DNA of 15,200 nt from JAWVZH01 sp033722295 (GCA_033722295.1 JAWVZH010000069.1:1-15200); one strand, 5' to 3'. Shown: positions 1 through 6,157, numbered from the stretch's first letter. The notes: generated by a model not told the origin, from the letters alone. Program-made: numbers and translations.

Positions 1-48
1 AATGATAAATCGGAATTCGTAAAGAAAGCTTGATTCGATCCAAATGAT

Positions 49-1089
49 TTACTTCTCTTCATCGAAGTAGATCTTGTAGAATTTGCGTCCATCGCTCTCA
101 CGGCCAAACTGGATTTTGCTACGATCACCGTGGATATACACATGGAAGTTCTTGTCAAGCTTCAATATACTCTTGAAAACACGTGATTGTTGTTGCACCG
201 CCCGGTTGGACAATTCAAACTGGTCAGGCATTTCCATATCATGCGACTCCTGATAGCGTCGTTGATAATCATCAAAAGATTCCTGGTATTCGGTCTGTGC
301 AAAAACATCATTGACGAATTCTCCGCGGTTGTATTCCTCATGAGACTTGAAGTAATCAGCAGATCGGTTCAAAAGATCGATCTGATCAGGACGTGGTACA
401 GAAAAGTTCTCAGGAAGTTCATCCGTAACAAAAGATTTGGTCATCCGCATGAGTTCAGCCGTCTGATAGTAAGCATTGCTCATCGGCTTAAGACCGAGGA
501 ATCTCTCCTGCCAGAATTTGGCACCTTCCGACCTGTGCCGATCATGAACCAGGCACATATAGCCATCCTCGGCAAAAACATTGGCGCATACGAAAGCCTT
601 ATCCAGATCCCGAATGTCAAAACCCTCTCCTGTGGATACCTCGAAGTTCTTGCCTCGCGTATTGAAATTGAAATATCGACTCTTTGATTCTGATTTGAAT
701 AGTCCAAAACCTGTAATCAATTCATCATCGAGTAGGATATTTTCTATAAACACAACATTTAAGTATCCTGATGGTATCTGAGGTTGGTCTGACAGCTCGA
801 ATAATCCTTTAGCCAGTTCTCGTGAAGCATCAACCAGTGAACCAGGATCCTGGAATACTCGTGATGAAGACGCATAGACCCTGTTCTTATCCAGATCATC
901 CGCATGCGATAAATGAAATGCTTCCTCCTTCTCGAACAGTGGATTGAAAAAATACTGCTGCAACCAGTCTCTTTCTTCCTCACTCAAAGTGGTGAGCCTT
1001 TCACTCAGGATCAACTCCTCTTCGTGAGAAGAGTTACCGATGTAATGTGTGATCAACTGCCCTATTTTGGCATTACTAAAGTCTAACAT
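49..1089 (-). CDS. Nucleoid-associated protein, NdpA/YejK (37-kDa) family
   Basis: The 346-residue product resembles the 37-kDa nucleoid-associated family (E. coli YejK, about 335 residues), cytoplasmic proteins that bind the chromosome; their exact role is poorly defined. The N-terminus (LDFSNAKIGQLITHYIGN) and the central beta-rich stretch with LLDDELITGFGLFKSESK and GFDIRDLDKAFVCANVF are the parts that look familial. A C-terminal half rich in charged helices follows, ending in a short beta-like segment (FHVYIHGDRSKIQFGRE). No signal peptide or membrane segment is visible. The ATG at 1089 is the only good start near the family N-terminus. A poor TAnnTTTG-like element (TAGATTTA, 1099-1106) lies just upstream. 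The gene stands alone and diverges from pnuC. Family assignment rests on recalled motif similarity, so the function is moderately sure. Confidence 0.75.
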   Translation of the reverse strand: MLDFSNAKIGQLITHYIGNSSHEEELILSERLTTLSEEERDWLQQYFFNPLFEKEEAFHLSHADDLDKNRVYASSSRVFQDPGSLVDASRELAKGLFELSDQPQIPSGYLNVVFIENILLDDELITGFGLFKSESKSRYFNFNTRGKNFEVSTGEGFDIRDLDKAFVCANVFAEDGYMCLVHDRHRSEGAKFWQERFLGLKPMSNAYYQTAELMRMTKSFVTDELPENFSVPRPDQIDLLNRSADYFKSHEEYNRGEFVNDVFAQTEYQESFDDYQRRYQESHDMEMPDQFELSNRAVQQQSRVFKSILKLDKNFHVYIHGDRSKIQFGRESDGRKFYKIYFDEEK

Positions 1090-1103
1090 GTCTTTCTATA
1101 AAT

Positions 1104-1188
1104 CTATTTAACATAATGTTCAGGAGTCTTCACCGAAGCGTCTTGCAAAAGCTTCACAATACTCATGAAATTTCCAAATCTTCGTCAA
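1104..1188 (-). other. Protein-like micro-ORFs in the divergent gap
   Basis: Two short overlapping minus-strand frames occupy the gap between the nucleoid protein gene and pnuC. One (TTG at 1188 to TGA at 1120) encodes 22 residues including WKFHEYCEAFARRFGEDS. The other (ATG at 1166 to TAG at 1104) encodes 20 residues including LLQDASVKTPEHYVK. A third frame upstream ends at the TGA at 1163 and overlaps the second as ATGA. None has a visible promoter. They may be chance frames, a leader peptide, or the decayed end of an old gene. Confidence 0.15.
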
Positions 1189-1252
1189 GCTGTTTTAAAT
1201 ATAACCCATTACCATAACCTTTATGTTCTCCAATCGAATATCGATCTCCTTT

Positions 1253-1260
1253 TATCTTTG
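1253..1260 (+). promoter_or_regulatory. Bacteroidota-type -7 element for pnuC
   Basis: TATCTTTG is a perfect match to the TAnnTTTG -7 element used by the Bacteroidota primary sigma factor. No good TTG -33 element is present at 17-23 bp upstream (nearest is a TTC). The predicted transcript start is about 1264, one base before the pnuC ATG, so the message would be practically leaderless. Confidence 0.65.
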
Positions 1261-1264
1261 ACAA

Positions 1265-1861
1265 ATGAGTTACATGGTCCTCCTCGAGATCGTCTCTACC
1301 ATCACCGGAATATTCTGCGTGTGGCTACAAACCCGTGAAAGGATCCTCGCCTGGCCTTTCGGGATCATCAGCGTTTCAATAGCAGCCTTTATATTCTTTC
1401 AAAATCAACTCTATTCCGACTTCATCCTTCATATTATTTTTTTCATACTGAATGTATATGGATGGTATATGTGGTCAAAGGTGCCGCCTCAACTCGACGA
1501 GAGACTGATCGAAACACTGACGGCCAAGCTAACCATCATCTACACTACTTTTATCGTAACCCTTGCGATCCTGTGGGGTTTCATCATGGACCGGTGGACA
1601 GATGCAGACCTCCCCTATTTCGACAGTTTTACGACCTCGGGAAGTCTGGTCGCTCAGTACCTGTTAGCTAAAAAAGTGCTCGAAAACTGGATCATCTGGA
1701 TAATAGTCGATGTGGTTGCTATCAATATGTATCTATACAAAGGGCTGTATTACTTCGCATTCTTATTCCTCGTATATCTGGGGCTTTGTATACTTGGATA
1801 TCGCAATTGGAGATCATCGATGTCCGTGCAACCAGATCCTCAGTTCCTTCAGGAGGACTGA
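1265..1861 (+). CDS. pnuC: PnuC-family nicotinamide riboside (vitamin) permease
   Basis: An inner-membrane facilitator of the PnuC family. These proteins move nicotinamide riboside, or in some members thiamine or riboflavin, down a gradient, with phosphorylation inside the cell trapping the substrate. The 198 residues are nearly all hydrophobic helices, about seven segments. Family features are visible: WPFG at residues 30-33, LYSDFILHIIFFILNVYGWY at 49-68, and LLAKKVLENWIIWIIVDV at 133-150, which carries the tryptophans and polar residues of the substrate path. Length is normal. A perfect -7 element ends only 4 bases before the ATG at 1265, so either the mRNA is leaderless or translation starts at the in-frame ATG at 1274 (residue 4). 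No TPP riboswitch is seen upstream, so a thiamine role is not supported. The family is clear; the substrate is inferred. Confidence 0.9.
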   Translation: MSYMVLLEIVSTITGIFCVWLQTRERILAWPFGIISVSIAAFIFFQNQLYSDFILHIIFFILNVYGWYMWSKVPPQLDERLIETLTAKLTIIYTTFIVTLAILWGFIMDRWTDADLPYFDSFTTSGSLVAQYLLAKKVLENWIIWIIVDVVAINMYLYKGLYYFAFLFLVYLGLCILGYRNWRSSMSVQPDPQFLQED

Positions 1862-1863
1862 AA

Positions 1864-2028
1864 TCAGATCGCATCAAAGGCCAGCACCATAAAGGTGCCA
1901 ACAAATGGAAATGCCAACCAACACCACTGTGGAGCGAACATTAACAAGGCCACCAATCCAATGATCGATATCAATGTGTATAGTCCGTACAGACGCGTGT
2001 TTCTCCCTTTAGATTGTGCTTCACTCAT
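1864..2028 (-). CDS. Small hydrophobic membrane protein, 54 residues
   Basis: A short gene reading from ATG at 2028 to TGA at 1864. The product has a polar, basic N-terminus (about 12 residues), then two predicted membrane helices: roughly residues 14-31 (YGLYTLISIIGLVALLMF) and 35-52 (WCWLAFPFVGTFMVLAF). They are separated by only a few residues, suggesting a helical hairpin in the inner membrane. Its start overlaps the stop of the 247-residue gene as ATGA, the usual sign of translational coupling, so it is probably the third gene of the radical SAM operon. Its stop lies two bases from the pnuC stop on the other strand. I recognise no family. The coupling plus the clean two-helix pattern make a chance frame unlikely. 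Confidence 0.7.
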   Translation of the reverse strand: MSEAQSKGRNTRLYGLYTLISIIGLVALLMFAPQWCWLAFPFVGTFMVLAFDAI

Positions 2029-2768
2029 GATTTGTCGAATTGATCCGCTAAAGTACTCATTAATTCAATTTTTCGGGGAATTAGCGCTTCCAGAACTTTG
2101 ATCTCTTCGAGAGTTTTTTGATGTATATCAAAATGCCCCTCTCGCCGGTTTATCTGTTCCCACACCTTAGTTCTGCAACCTCCAAGAAATCGTAAATACT
2201 CTTGATGCGTTGACCGAACTTCACCATAGCGCATTCCATGTAAAAACCTGTTTCCATTGAAAGTATCCACATCTTCCTCGAGGTCCATCACATCATCATT
2301 GACCTCAGCCACAAGGTCATACAATCTCCAGTCCGCGAGCCTTTCTTTGGCCTCATCTTCACTACATGCTCTTTCCAGAATAAGCCTCCGCATCAAGCGC
2401 ACATCACACGACTTGTAATAGTAGAACGTCTCAATTGCTATATCCGAAAGCAAAAACCCCTGGCGCATCCTCATCTCATTTTCTGCGTATATCTGTATCT
2501 CCGAAAGATAATCTTGCAATCTTTCCTCAGGTCCTAATAATTGCGACAAGCTGAGCTCTATATCTTTCCACTTAATCGATAGCAGATCATGGTCCAGCTC
2601 CCAACTCGATTCGAGTTGCTTGTCATACAGGAAAATTACATATTGCAGATCTTTCAATACGTTTAAAAACTTACGCCTGGAATCGATTTGATCGAATTCT
2701 TGCTCCAACATCCAGGGCAAGCGTCGATATTCAAAAAGCTCACTGATCTTCTTCTGTATATTACTCAT
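2025..2768 (-). CDS. Helical protein of unknown function with an acidic NDDxxDLEED motif
   Basis: A 247-residue, probably all-helical, soluble protein with no signal peptide or membrane segment. I do not recognise the family. The most distinctive stretch is residues 150-176: YDLVAEVNDDVMDLEED followed by NGNRFL. This resembles the second metal-binding motif of class I isoprenoid synthases (phytoene/squalene synthase type, where an N-x-x-x-D-x-x-E-D pattern is followed by a G-R or N-R turn). A possible first acidic patch lies at residues 49-61 (YDKQLESSWELDH), but it is not a proper DDxxD, so an active synthase is doubtful. The ATG at 2768 overlaps the radical SAM stop by one base (TGATG), and its stop overlaps the next small gene (ATGA). 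That makes it the middle gene of a coupled three-gene operon. Confidence 0.8.
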   Translation of the reverse strand: MSNIQKKISELFEYRRLPWMLEQEFDQIDSRRKFLNVLKDLQYVIFLYDKQLESSWELDHDLLSIKWKDIELSLSQLLGPEERLQDYLSEIQIYAENEMRMRQGFLLSDIAIETFYYYKSCDVRLMRRLILERACSEDEAKERLADWRLYDLVAEVNDDVMDLEEDVDTFNGNRFLHGMRYGEVRSTHQEYLRFLGGCRTKVWEQINRREGHFDIHQKTLEEIKVLEALIPRKIELMSTLADQFDKS

Positions 2769-3811
2769 CAGAAAAGCTTGAGTTGAGGGTTAAAAGCTTC
2801 CAGATTCCACTCGAAGGGTTGAATATCCGGGAAAAATCGTCTTTTGTGTAATTTGAATTGTTGATGAAGAATATCCGACCACTTCCCCTCCCCTTTCATC
2901 CTCTTCCCCCAACGTGAGTCATTCAGTGTACCTCCATGCAATGACCGTATCCTGTTGAGCACTTTTTCAGCACGCTCCGGATAATGGGAATGCAACCATT
3001 CTTCAAACAGCATTCCAATGGCGCCATTCAATCTGACCACGAGCATTCTGATGTCCGCCGCACCTAGTTCAGCGCTTTTCTCGATGACATCCTTGATCTG
3101 GTCATCATTGATTCCCGGTATAACCGGAGACACCAGAACCGTAACGCGAACACCGGATTCTGCCAGCTTCTTCAGTGCCTTAAAACGGGATTGAACCGAT
3201 GAAGCCCTGGGCTCCACTTTTCGTCTGACCTCGTCATCCGAGTAGTTGATCGATAAGGCAACGGAGGTCAGGTTGTCTTTTGCCAGTTGACCGATGAGAT
3301 CAAGGTCTCTGGTAATCATATAATTCTTGGTAATCAACCCGACCGGATGACGTTTTTCCATAAAGATCTCCAGAAGCTGTCTGGTTAATCGATACTTTTT
3401 TTCTGCCGGTTGATAAGGATCCGTATTTCCACTTAACATTATGGGCGACACCTTCCACGACTTCTTCGCCAGCTCTTTGCGTAATAGCCGGGGTGCGTCT
3501 TCCTTGACAAGGATCCTGGTCTCAAAGTCAATTCCTGGATTGTATCCCCAGAATTCATGACTGTTGCGGGCATAACAGTAGATACAACCGTGCTCACATC
3601 CCTGGTAAGGATTGATAGACCACTCATAGGGAACATCCGGGCTGTCCACCTTATTGATCAAGGTCTTCGGATAAACAGGAGTACAGGTGGTAGGCACTTC
3701 CAGACTGGCATCCTGATCCTCACCGTCCAGTCTGAATCGTTCTAAAGACTCGAAGCGATTATTGGTCAGGCTCTGGGTCCCCCTACCCTTTATTCTCTTT
3801 CGTTTATCCAT
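2768..3811 (-). CDS. PA0069-family radical SAM protein (spore photoproduct lyase-like)
   Basis: A 347-residue radical SAM enzyme. The cluster-binding motif C72-x3-C76-x2-C79 (GCEHGCIYCY) would bind a [4Fe-4S] cluster that cleaves S-adenosylmethionine. Other family marks are the N-terminal KGRGTQSLTNNRFE (residues 8-21), YEWSINPYQGC just before the cysteines, SGNTDPYQPAEK (127-138), the SINYSDDEVRRKVEPRASS region (187-205), and the VSPVIPGINDDQI segment (228-239). This layout matches the PA0069/Rv2578c group, related to spore photoproduct lyase; the true substrate is unknown. It is the first gene of an operon with a 247-residue protein (one-base overlap) and a small membrane protein. It diverges from the charged-helix gene at 3868. 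No good promoter element is visible in the 56-base gap on this strand. Confidence 0.9.
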   Translation of the reverse strand: MDKRKRIKGRGTQSLTNNRFESLERFRLDGEDQDASLEVPTTCTPVYPKTLINKVDSPDVPYEWSINPYQGCEHGCIYCYARNSHEFWGYNPGIDFETRILVKEDAPRLLRKELAKKSWKVSPIMLSGNTDPYQPAEKKYRLTRQLLEIFMEKRHPVGLITKNYMITRDLDLIGQLAKDNLTSVALSINYSDDEVRRKVEPRASSVQSRFKALKKLAESGVRVTVLVSPVIPGINDDQIKDVIEKSAELGAADIRMLVVRLNGAIGMLFEEWLHSHYPERAEKVLNRIRSLHGGTLNDSRWGKRMKGEGKWSDILHQQFKLHKRRFFPDIQPFEWNLEAFNPQLKLF

Positions 3812-3820
3812 TTTACAGGT

Positions 3821-3828
3821 TATCTTTA
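3821..3828 (+). promoter_or_regulatory. Weak -7 element upstream of the charged-helix operon
   Basis: TATCTTTA matches TAnnTTTG at seven of eight positions and would start a transcript near 3832, giving a leader of about 36 bases before the ATG at 3868. No TTG element is found at the right distance upstream, so this is tentative. Confidence 0.3.
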
Positions 3829-3867
3829 AGGTGTATTGTCAAATACCACATAATATAAACTTATCGC

Positions 3868-4674
3868 ATGGGCTTTTTCAGTGAGATACGAAAACTTTTA
3901 TTCGCCAAAAAATCCGTCGCCAAATCCGGGGTAGAAAAAGCAAAAGAAGAGCTTGAGGAGCAATATAAAGAGATCTCTGAGCGTGGCCAGGAGGTTAGAG
4001 ATAAGGCCGGAGACAGGATCGACGACCTTGTAGACGCTTTTACATCTGAAGATGTGGATACCAGCCAACCGGCAGAACAAGAATCTCCGGAATTGTCACC
4101 CGACACTAGAAAATCCAATAGCCATGATAATGAATCAGCCGCGGATGAGAAAAGTGATGCAAAGGTGGAAGAGCGTGATAGCTTTGTCGATGAAGTCGGG
4201 AAAAGGACTATGGAGGGAGTTGAATCGTTAGGTAGATCAACCTTGAAAGGAGCGGACAAGGCTGGTGAAGAGCTTGGCGATCTGGCAGAAGATGTTGGCA
4301 AAAAGGTCATAAAGGGAAAAGATCAACTTAAAGAAAAGGCAAAAGAAGCCATGGATTACATCGATCAAAAATTGGATGAGACCATGGAAAAGTCAAAAGA
4401 GTTGGACGAAGAGTTGAATAAGAACGACAAAGATCGTGATGGCCTCGCCGATGAACCATCTGATATATCCAAAAGCACATTAGAGGGTAGTGACGACTTT
4501 TTTGAAAAAGCACAGCGGTTCGCTGAAGGATTGCCGTTGAGTGACGAACCCGAGATCAAGTCTGCAGATCAAGAGACCTCCTCTCCCAAATACAAATCCT
4601 ATGGCATGGAGGACAGGGATGGCGATGGTAATGAACTGGTAGATGATGCCATTTTGGATGATGAGCAAGAATAG
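3868..4674 (+). CDS. Highly charged helical protein (YtxH/LEA-like) with two calcium-loop-like motifs
   Basis: A 268-residue hydrophilic, Lys/Glu/Asp-rich protein with almost no hydrophobic core. It has a short amphipathic start (MGFFSEIRKLLF), a charged helix (residues 20-58), a disordered polar linker (60-105), a second long amphipathic helical region (105-183), and an acidic tail. The motif S/T-x-G recurs as RTMEGVES, RSTLKGADK and KSTLEGSDD (residues 113-209). Two acidic loops, DKDRDGLADE (187-196) and DRDGDGNELVDD (249-260), resemble EF-hand or thrombospondin type 3 calcium loops. Residues 31-54 align without gaps to residues 40-63 of the 138-residue protein at 5256, so the two are probably related. 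The look is of YtxH-type or LEA-like stress proteins, but no function is established. Its stop overlaps the next gene by 14 bases. Confidence 0.75.
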   Translation: MGFFSEIRKLLFAKKSVAKSGVEKAKEELEEQYKEISERGQEVRDKAGDRIDDLVDAFTSEDVDTSQPAEQESPELSPDTRKSNSHDNESAADEKSDAKVEERDSFVDEVGKRTMEGVESLGRSTLKGADKAGEELGDLAEDVGKKVIKGKDQLKEKAKEAMDYIDQKLDETMEKSKELDEELNKNDKDRDGLADEPSDISKSTLEGSDDFFEKAQRFAEGLPLSDEPEIKSADQETSSPKYKSYGMEDRDGDGNELVDDAILDDEQE

Positions 4675-5209
4675 CCATGTACAGGACAAGTGTGACAAGA
4701 GCGAACTGACAAGGCTATTATTGCGCGAGCATAGCAAGGCGAATAGTATGGAGGTCGTCCAGCTTTTGGAATCAGGTAAAGCCTCCCTCCGTGATCTGAT
4801 ACAATTATTCAGCTCCAACGATAAATTGATCGCACAAAGAGCATCTACCACCGTCAATCACTATTTCTCACGACACACCGACGAGATCACTTCTTGCATG
4901 GACATTTTTCTGGAGGCTATGGACAGATCTATTCACCCATCGATAAGGAGAAATGTCATGCGGCTCCTACAGTTTGTGGATATTCCTGAACAATACAGAG
5001 CCCCAATCCTTAATCGTGCTTACGAATATCTGCTCAATCCAAAAACCCCGATTGCAGTGCAGGTGTTCTCCCTACAAGTAATTGCCAACATCTCCCAAAA
5101 TCATCAGGATCTAAAGGCTGAATTACTAAGTGCTCTTGATATTATAGAACAGCCCTCCTGTGCTCTTGAGGCAAGGGTCAAAAGGGTGATAAAGCAGTTG
5201 AATATATAG
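4661..5209 (+). CDS. HEAT-repeat-like helical protein of unknown function
   Basis: A 182-residue protein made of short paired helices. Examples are LIQLFSSNDKLIAQRASTTV, HPSIRRNVMRLLQFVDIPEQ, and a later pair running from TPIAVQVFSLQVIANISQNH into LKAELLSALD. This pattern is typical of HEAT/Armadillo-like solenoids that serve as protein-binding scaffolds. No catalytic motif, signal peptide or membrane helix is seen. I chose the ATG at 4661, which overlaps the previous gene by 14 bases. Earlier in-frame ATGs at 4643, 4646 and 4658 would add up to six residues (MMPFWM) lying deeper in the upstream gene and are less likely. The gene sits in a four-gene plus-strand cluster, between two related charged-helix genes. 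The family call is by fold pattern only. Confidence 0.75.
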   Translation: MSKNSHVQDKCDKSELTRLLLREHSKANSMEVVQLLESGKASLRDLIQLFSSNDKLIAQRASTTVNHYFSRHTDEITSCMDIFLEAMDRSIHPSIRRNVMRLLQFVDIPEQYRAPILNRAYEYLLNPKTPIAVQVFSLQVIANISQNHQDLKAELLSALDIIEQPSCALEARVKRVIKQLNI

Positions 5210-5229
5210 AGACTGTCAGTGAGTAAAAG

Positions 5230-5237
5230 TATTTTTG
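5230..5237 (+). promoter_or_regulatory. Internal -7 element upstream of the 138-residue gene
   Basis: TATTTTTG fits TAnnTTTG and is followed by C as in many such promoters. It lies in the 46-base gap after the HEAT-like gene and would give a leader of about 15 bases before the ATG at 5256. The spacing resembles that of the ychF, gyrA and MazG-like promoters in this window. No TTG is found 17-23 bp upstream. Confidence 0.4.
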
Positions 5238-5255
5238 CACTAACAATCCGGCAGT

Positions 5256-5672
5256 ATGAGCTTTTTAAAAAGGATCAAAACTTGGCTTGATAGAACAGCC
5301 GACTCCGTGGAGGACAAAGTGGATGAATTATCCAAGGACGAAAGGGTACGTGATAACATCGACCGCGTAAAAGAACAATACTCCGAGCTTTCTGATCGGC
5401 TGGAAGACATAGGTGAAAAGACTGGAGAATATCTTGAGGATCTGAAAGATCGTGGTGAAAAGAAATATGAGGAACTGAAGCAGAACGAAAGATTTCGGGA
5501 GGCGGTCGATGATATAAAAAAGGGTATCAAGGATCTGGACGATGACCTTGAGGAGATGACCGACAAGATGAGGCGAAAATTTAACCAAGAAAGGAACGAA
5601 GATGCTGACGACACCACTGGTGCGACTTCGTCAGACAGCACAACAAATAGAGGAAATCATGAGGAAGAATAA
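5256..5672 (+). CDS. Charged coiled-coil-like protein with internal 49-residue duplication
   Basis: A 138-residue, very hydrophilic, helical protein beginning with a short amphipathic segment (MSFLKRIKTWLDRTADSVED) and ending in a polar, disordered acidic tail. Residues 23-57 and 72-106 are two copies of the same unit: DELSKDERVRDNIDRVKEQY matches EELKQNERFREAVDDIKKGI. Residues 40-63 also match part of the larger charged protein at 3868, so the two genes look like diverged paralogs. The overall appearance is YtxH-like or LEA-like: charged amphipathic helices that may coat membranes or other proteins, which is inference. No signal peptide is present, so it is probably cytoplasmic. A likely internal promoter lies just upstream, and the stop overlaps the lipoprotein start by 14 bases. 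Confidence 0.75.
   Translation: MSFLKRIKTWLDRTADSVEDKVDELSKDERVRDNIDRVKEQYSELSDRLEDIGEKTGEYLEDLKDRGEKKYEELKQNERFREAVDDIKKGIKDLDDDLEEMTDKMRRKFNQERNEDADDTTGATSSDSTTNRGNHEEE
5322..5573 (+). repeat. Internal protein-level tandem repeat, period 147 bp
   Basis: Within the 138-residue gene, residues 23-57 and 72-106 align without gaps at an offset of 49 residues. Shared or similar positions include D/E-E-L, E-R-x-R-D/E, D-x-V/I-K, L-x-D-x-L-E-D/E. The DNA copies have diverged, so the duplication is old and conserved mainly in protein pattern. Confidence 0.6.
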
Positions 5673-6147
5673 TATTTACTGTTTTATCATTTCAATTCTG
5701 ATCGTAACACTCTTTACTTCCTGCCAACAGGAGCCATATTTTTCAGGTGGTAATCAATTCAAAGTAGAGACGTTAGCCCCGGAGGGTATTAAGGTTGTTG
5801 GCACCTTATGGTATCATAATACCACGGACCTCGAAGGAGATCATATGTCTGAGAACCTTACCGCTTACGTAGTGGGAAAGGATAAGGAAATACCCGTCAA
5901 TTATGGCAGAGATCATGTCATCCGTGTGGGGCCAAGACTTCGTTACGATGTACCTGTGGTATTCTATGTACCAACAGAACTGGTGACCGAATCAGTAGAA
6001 GAGGCCACCTTGCTGGCTAACAAAAGCATCAACAAGGATATCCATTTCAGGATAGAAGGTCATGGCACCATCTTACTCAATGATGAACCTGTCAGGATGC
6101 CGGTGGAACTTGAAGAAACCATTTCTGTTTGGCCGGATAAGGATTGA
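5659..6147 (+). CDS. Lipoprotein, possibly with a LEA14-like (water-stress type) domain
   Basis: A 162-residue secreted lipoprotein. The N-terminus has KN residues, a hydrophobic run (residues 9-19) and a lipobox FTSC with Cys22 as the lipidation site. The mature part is a single all-beta domain: VETLAPEGIKVVGTLWYHN, TAYVVGKDKEIPV, RLRYDVPVVFYVP, HFRIEGHGTILLNDEPVRMP. The alternating pattern, with a late vPv-x-f element and a central N in YHNTTD, resembles LEA type 2 (LEA14/WHy) domains found in many Bacteroidota lipoproteins. I rate that as likely but not certain. The ATG at 5659 places the signal peptide correctly; an in-frame ATG at 5602 would bury it behind 19 polar residues. It is the last gene of the cluster starting at 3868 and ends ten bases from the convergent MazG-like gene. 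Confidence 0.8.
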   Translation: MRKNNIYCFIISILIVTLFTSCQQEPYFSGGNQFKVETLAPEGIKVVGTLWYHNTTDLEGDHMSENLTAYVVGKDKEIPVNYGRDHVIRVGPRLRYDVPVVFYVPTELVTESVEEATLLANKSINKDIHFRIEGHGTILLNDEPVRMPVELEETISVWPDKD

Positions 6148-6157
6148 TCAAGCATTA

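Noticed and set aside
1..48. End of another gene or a terminator at the left edge
   Set aside because: The 48 bases contain no clear hairpin with a T-run and no convincing coding frame. Too short to judge.
187..687. Long plus-strand frame (166 codons) over the nucleoid protein gene
   Set aside because: It lies antisense to a better-supported gene, and its product has no family-like motif or sensible composition.
1090..1264. TPP or other riboswitch before pnuC, which would indicate a thiamine transporter
   Set aside because: No CTGAGA or ACCTGAT-type core is present, and the predicted transcript start leaves no leader for a riboswitch.
3861..4310. Minus-strand serine-rich frame of 149 codons
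   Set aside because: It mirrors the Glu/Lys-rich codons of the charged protein on the other strand. Ser-rich composition is the expected shadow.
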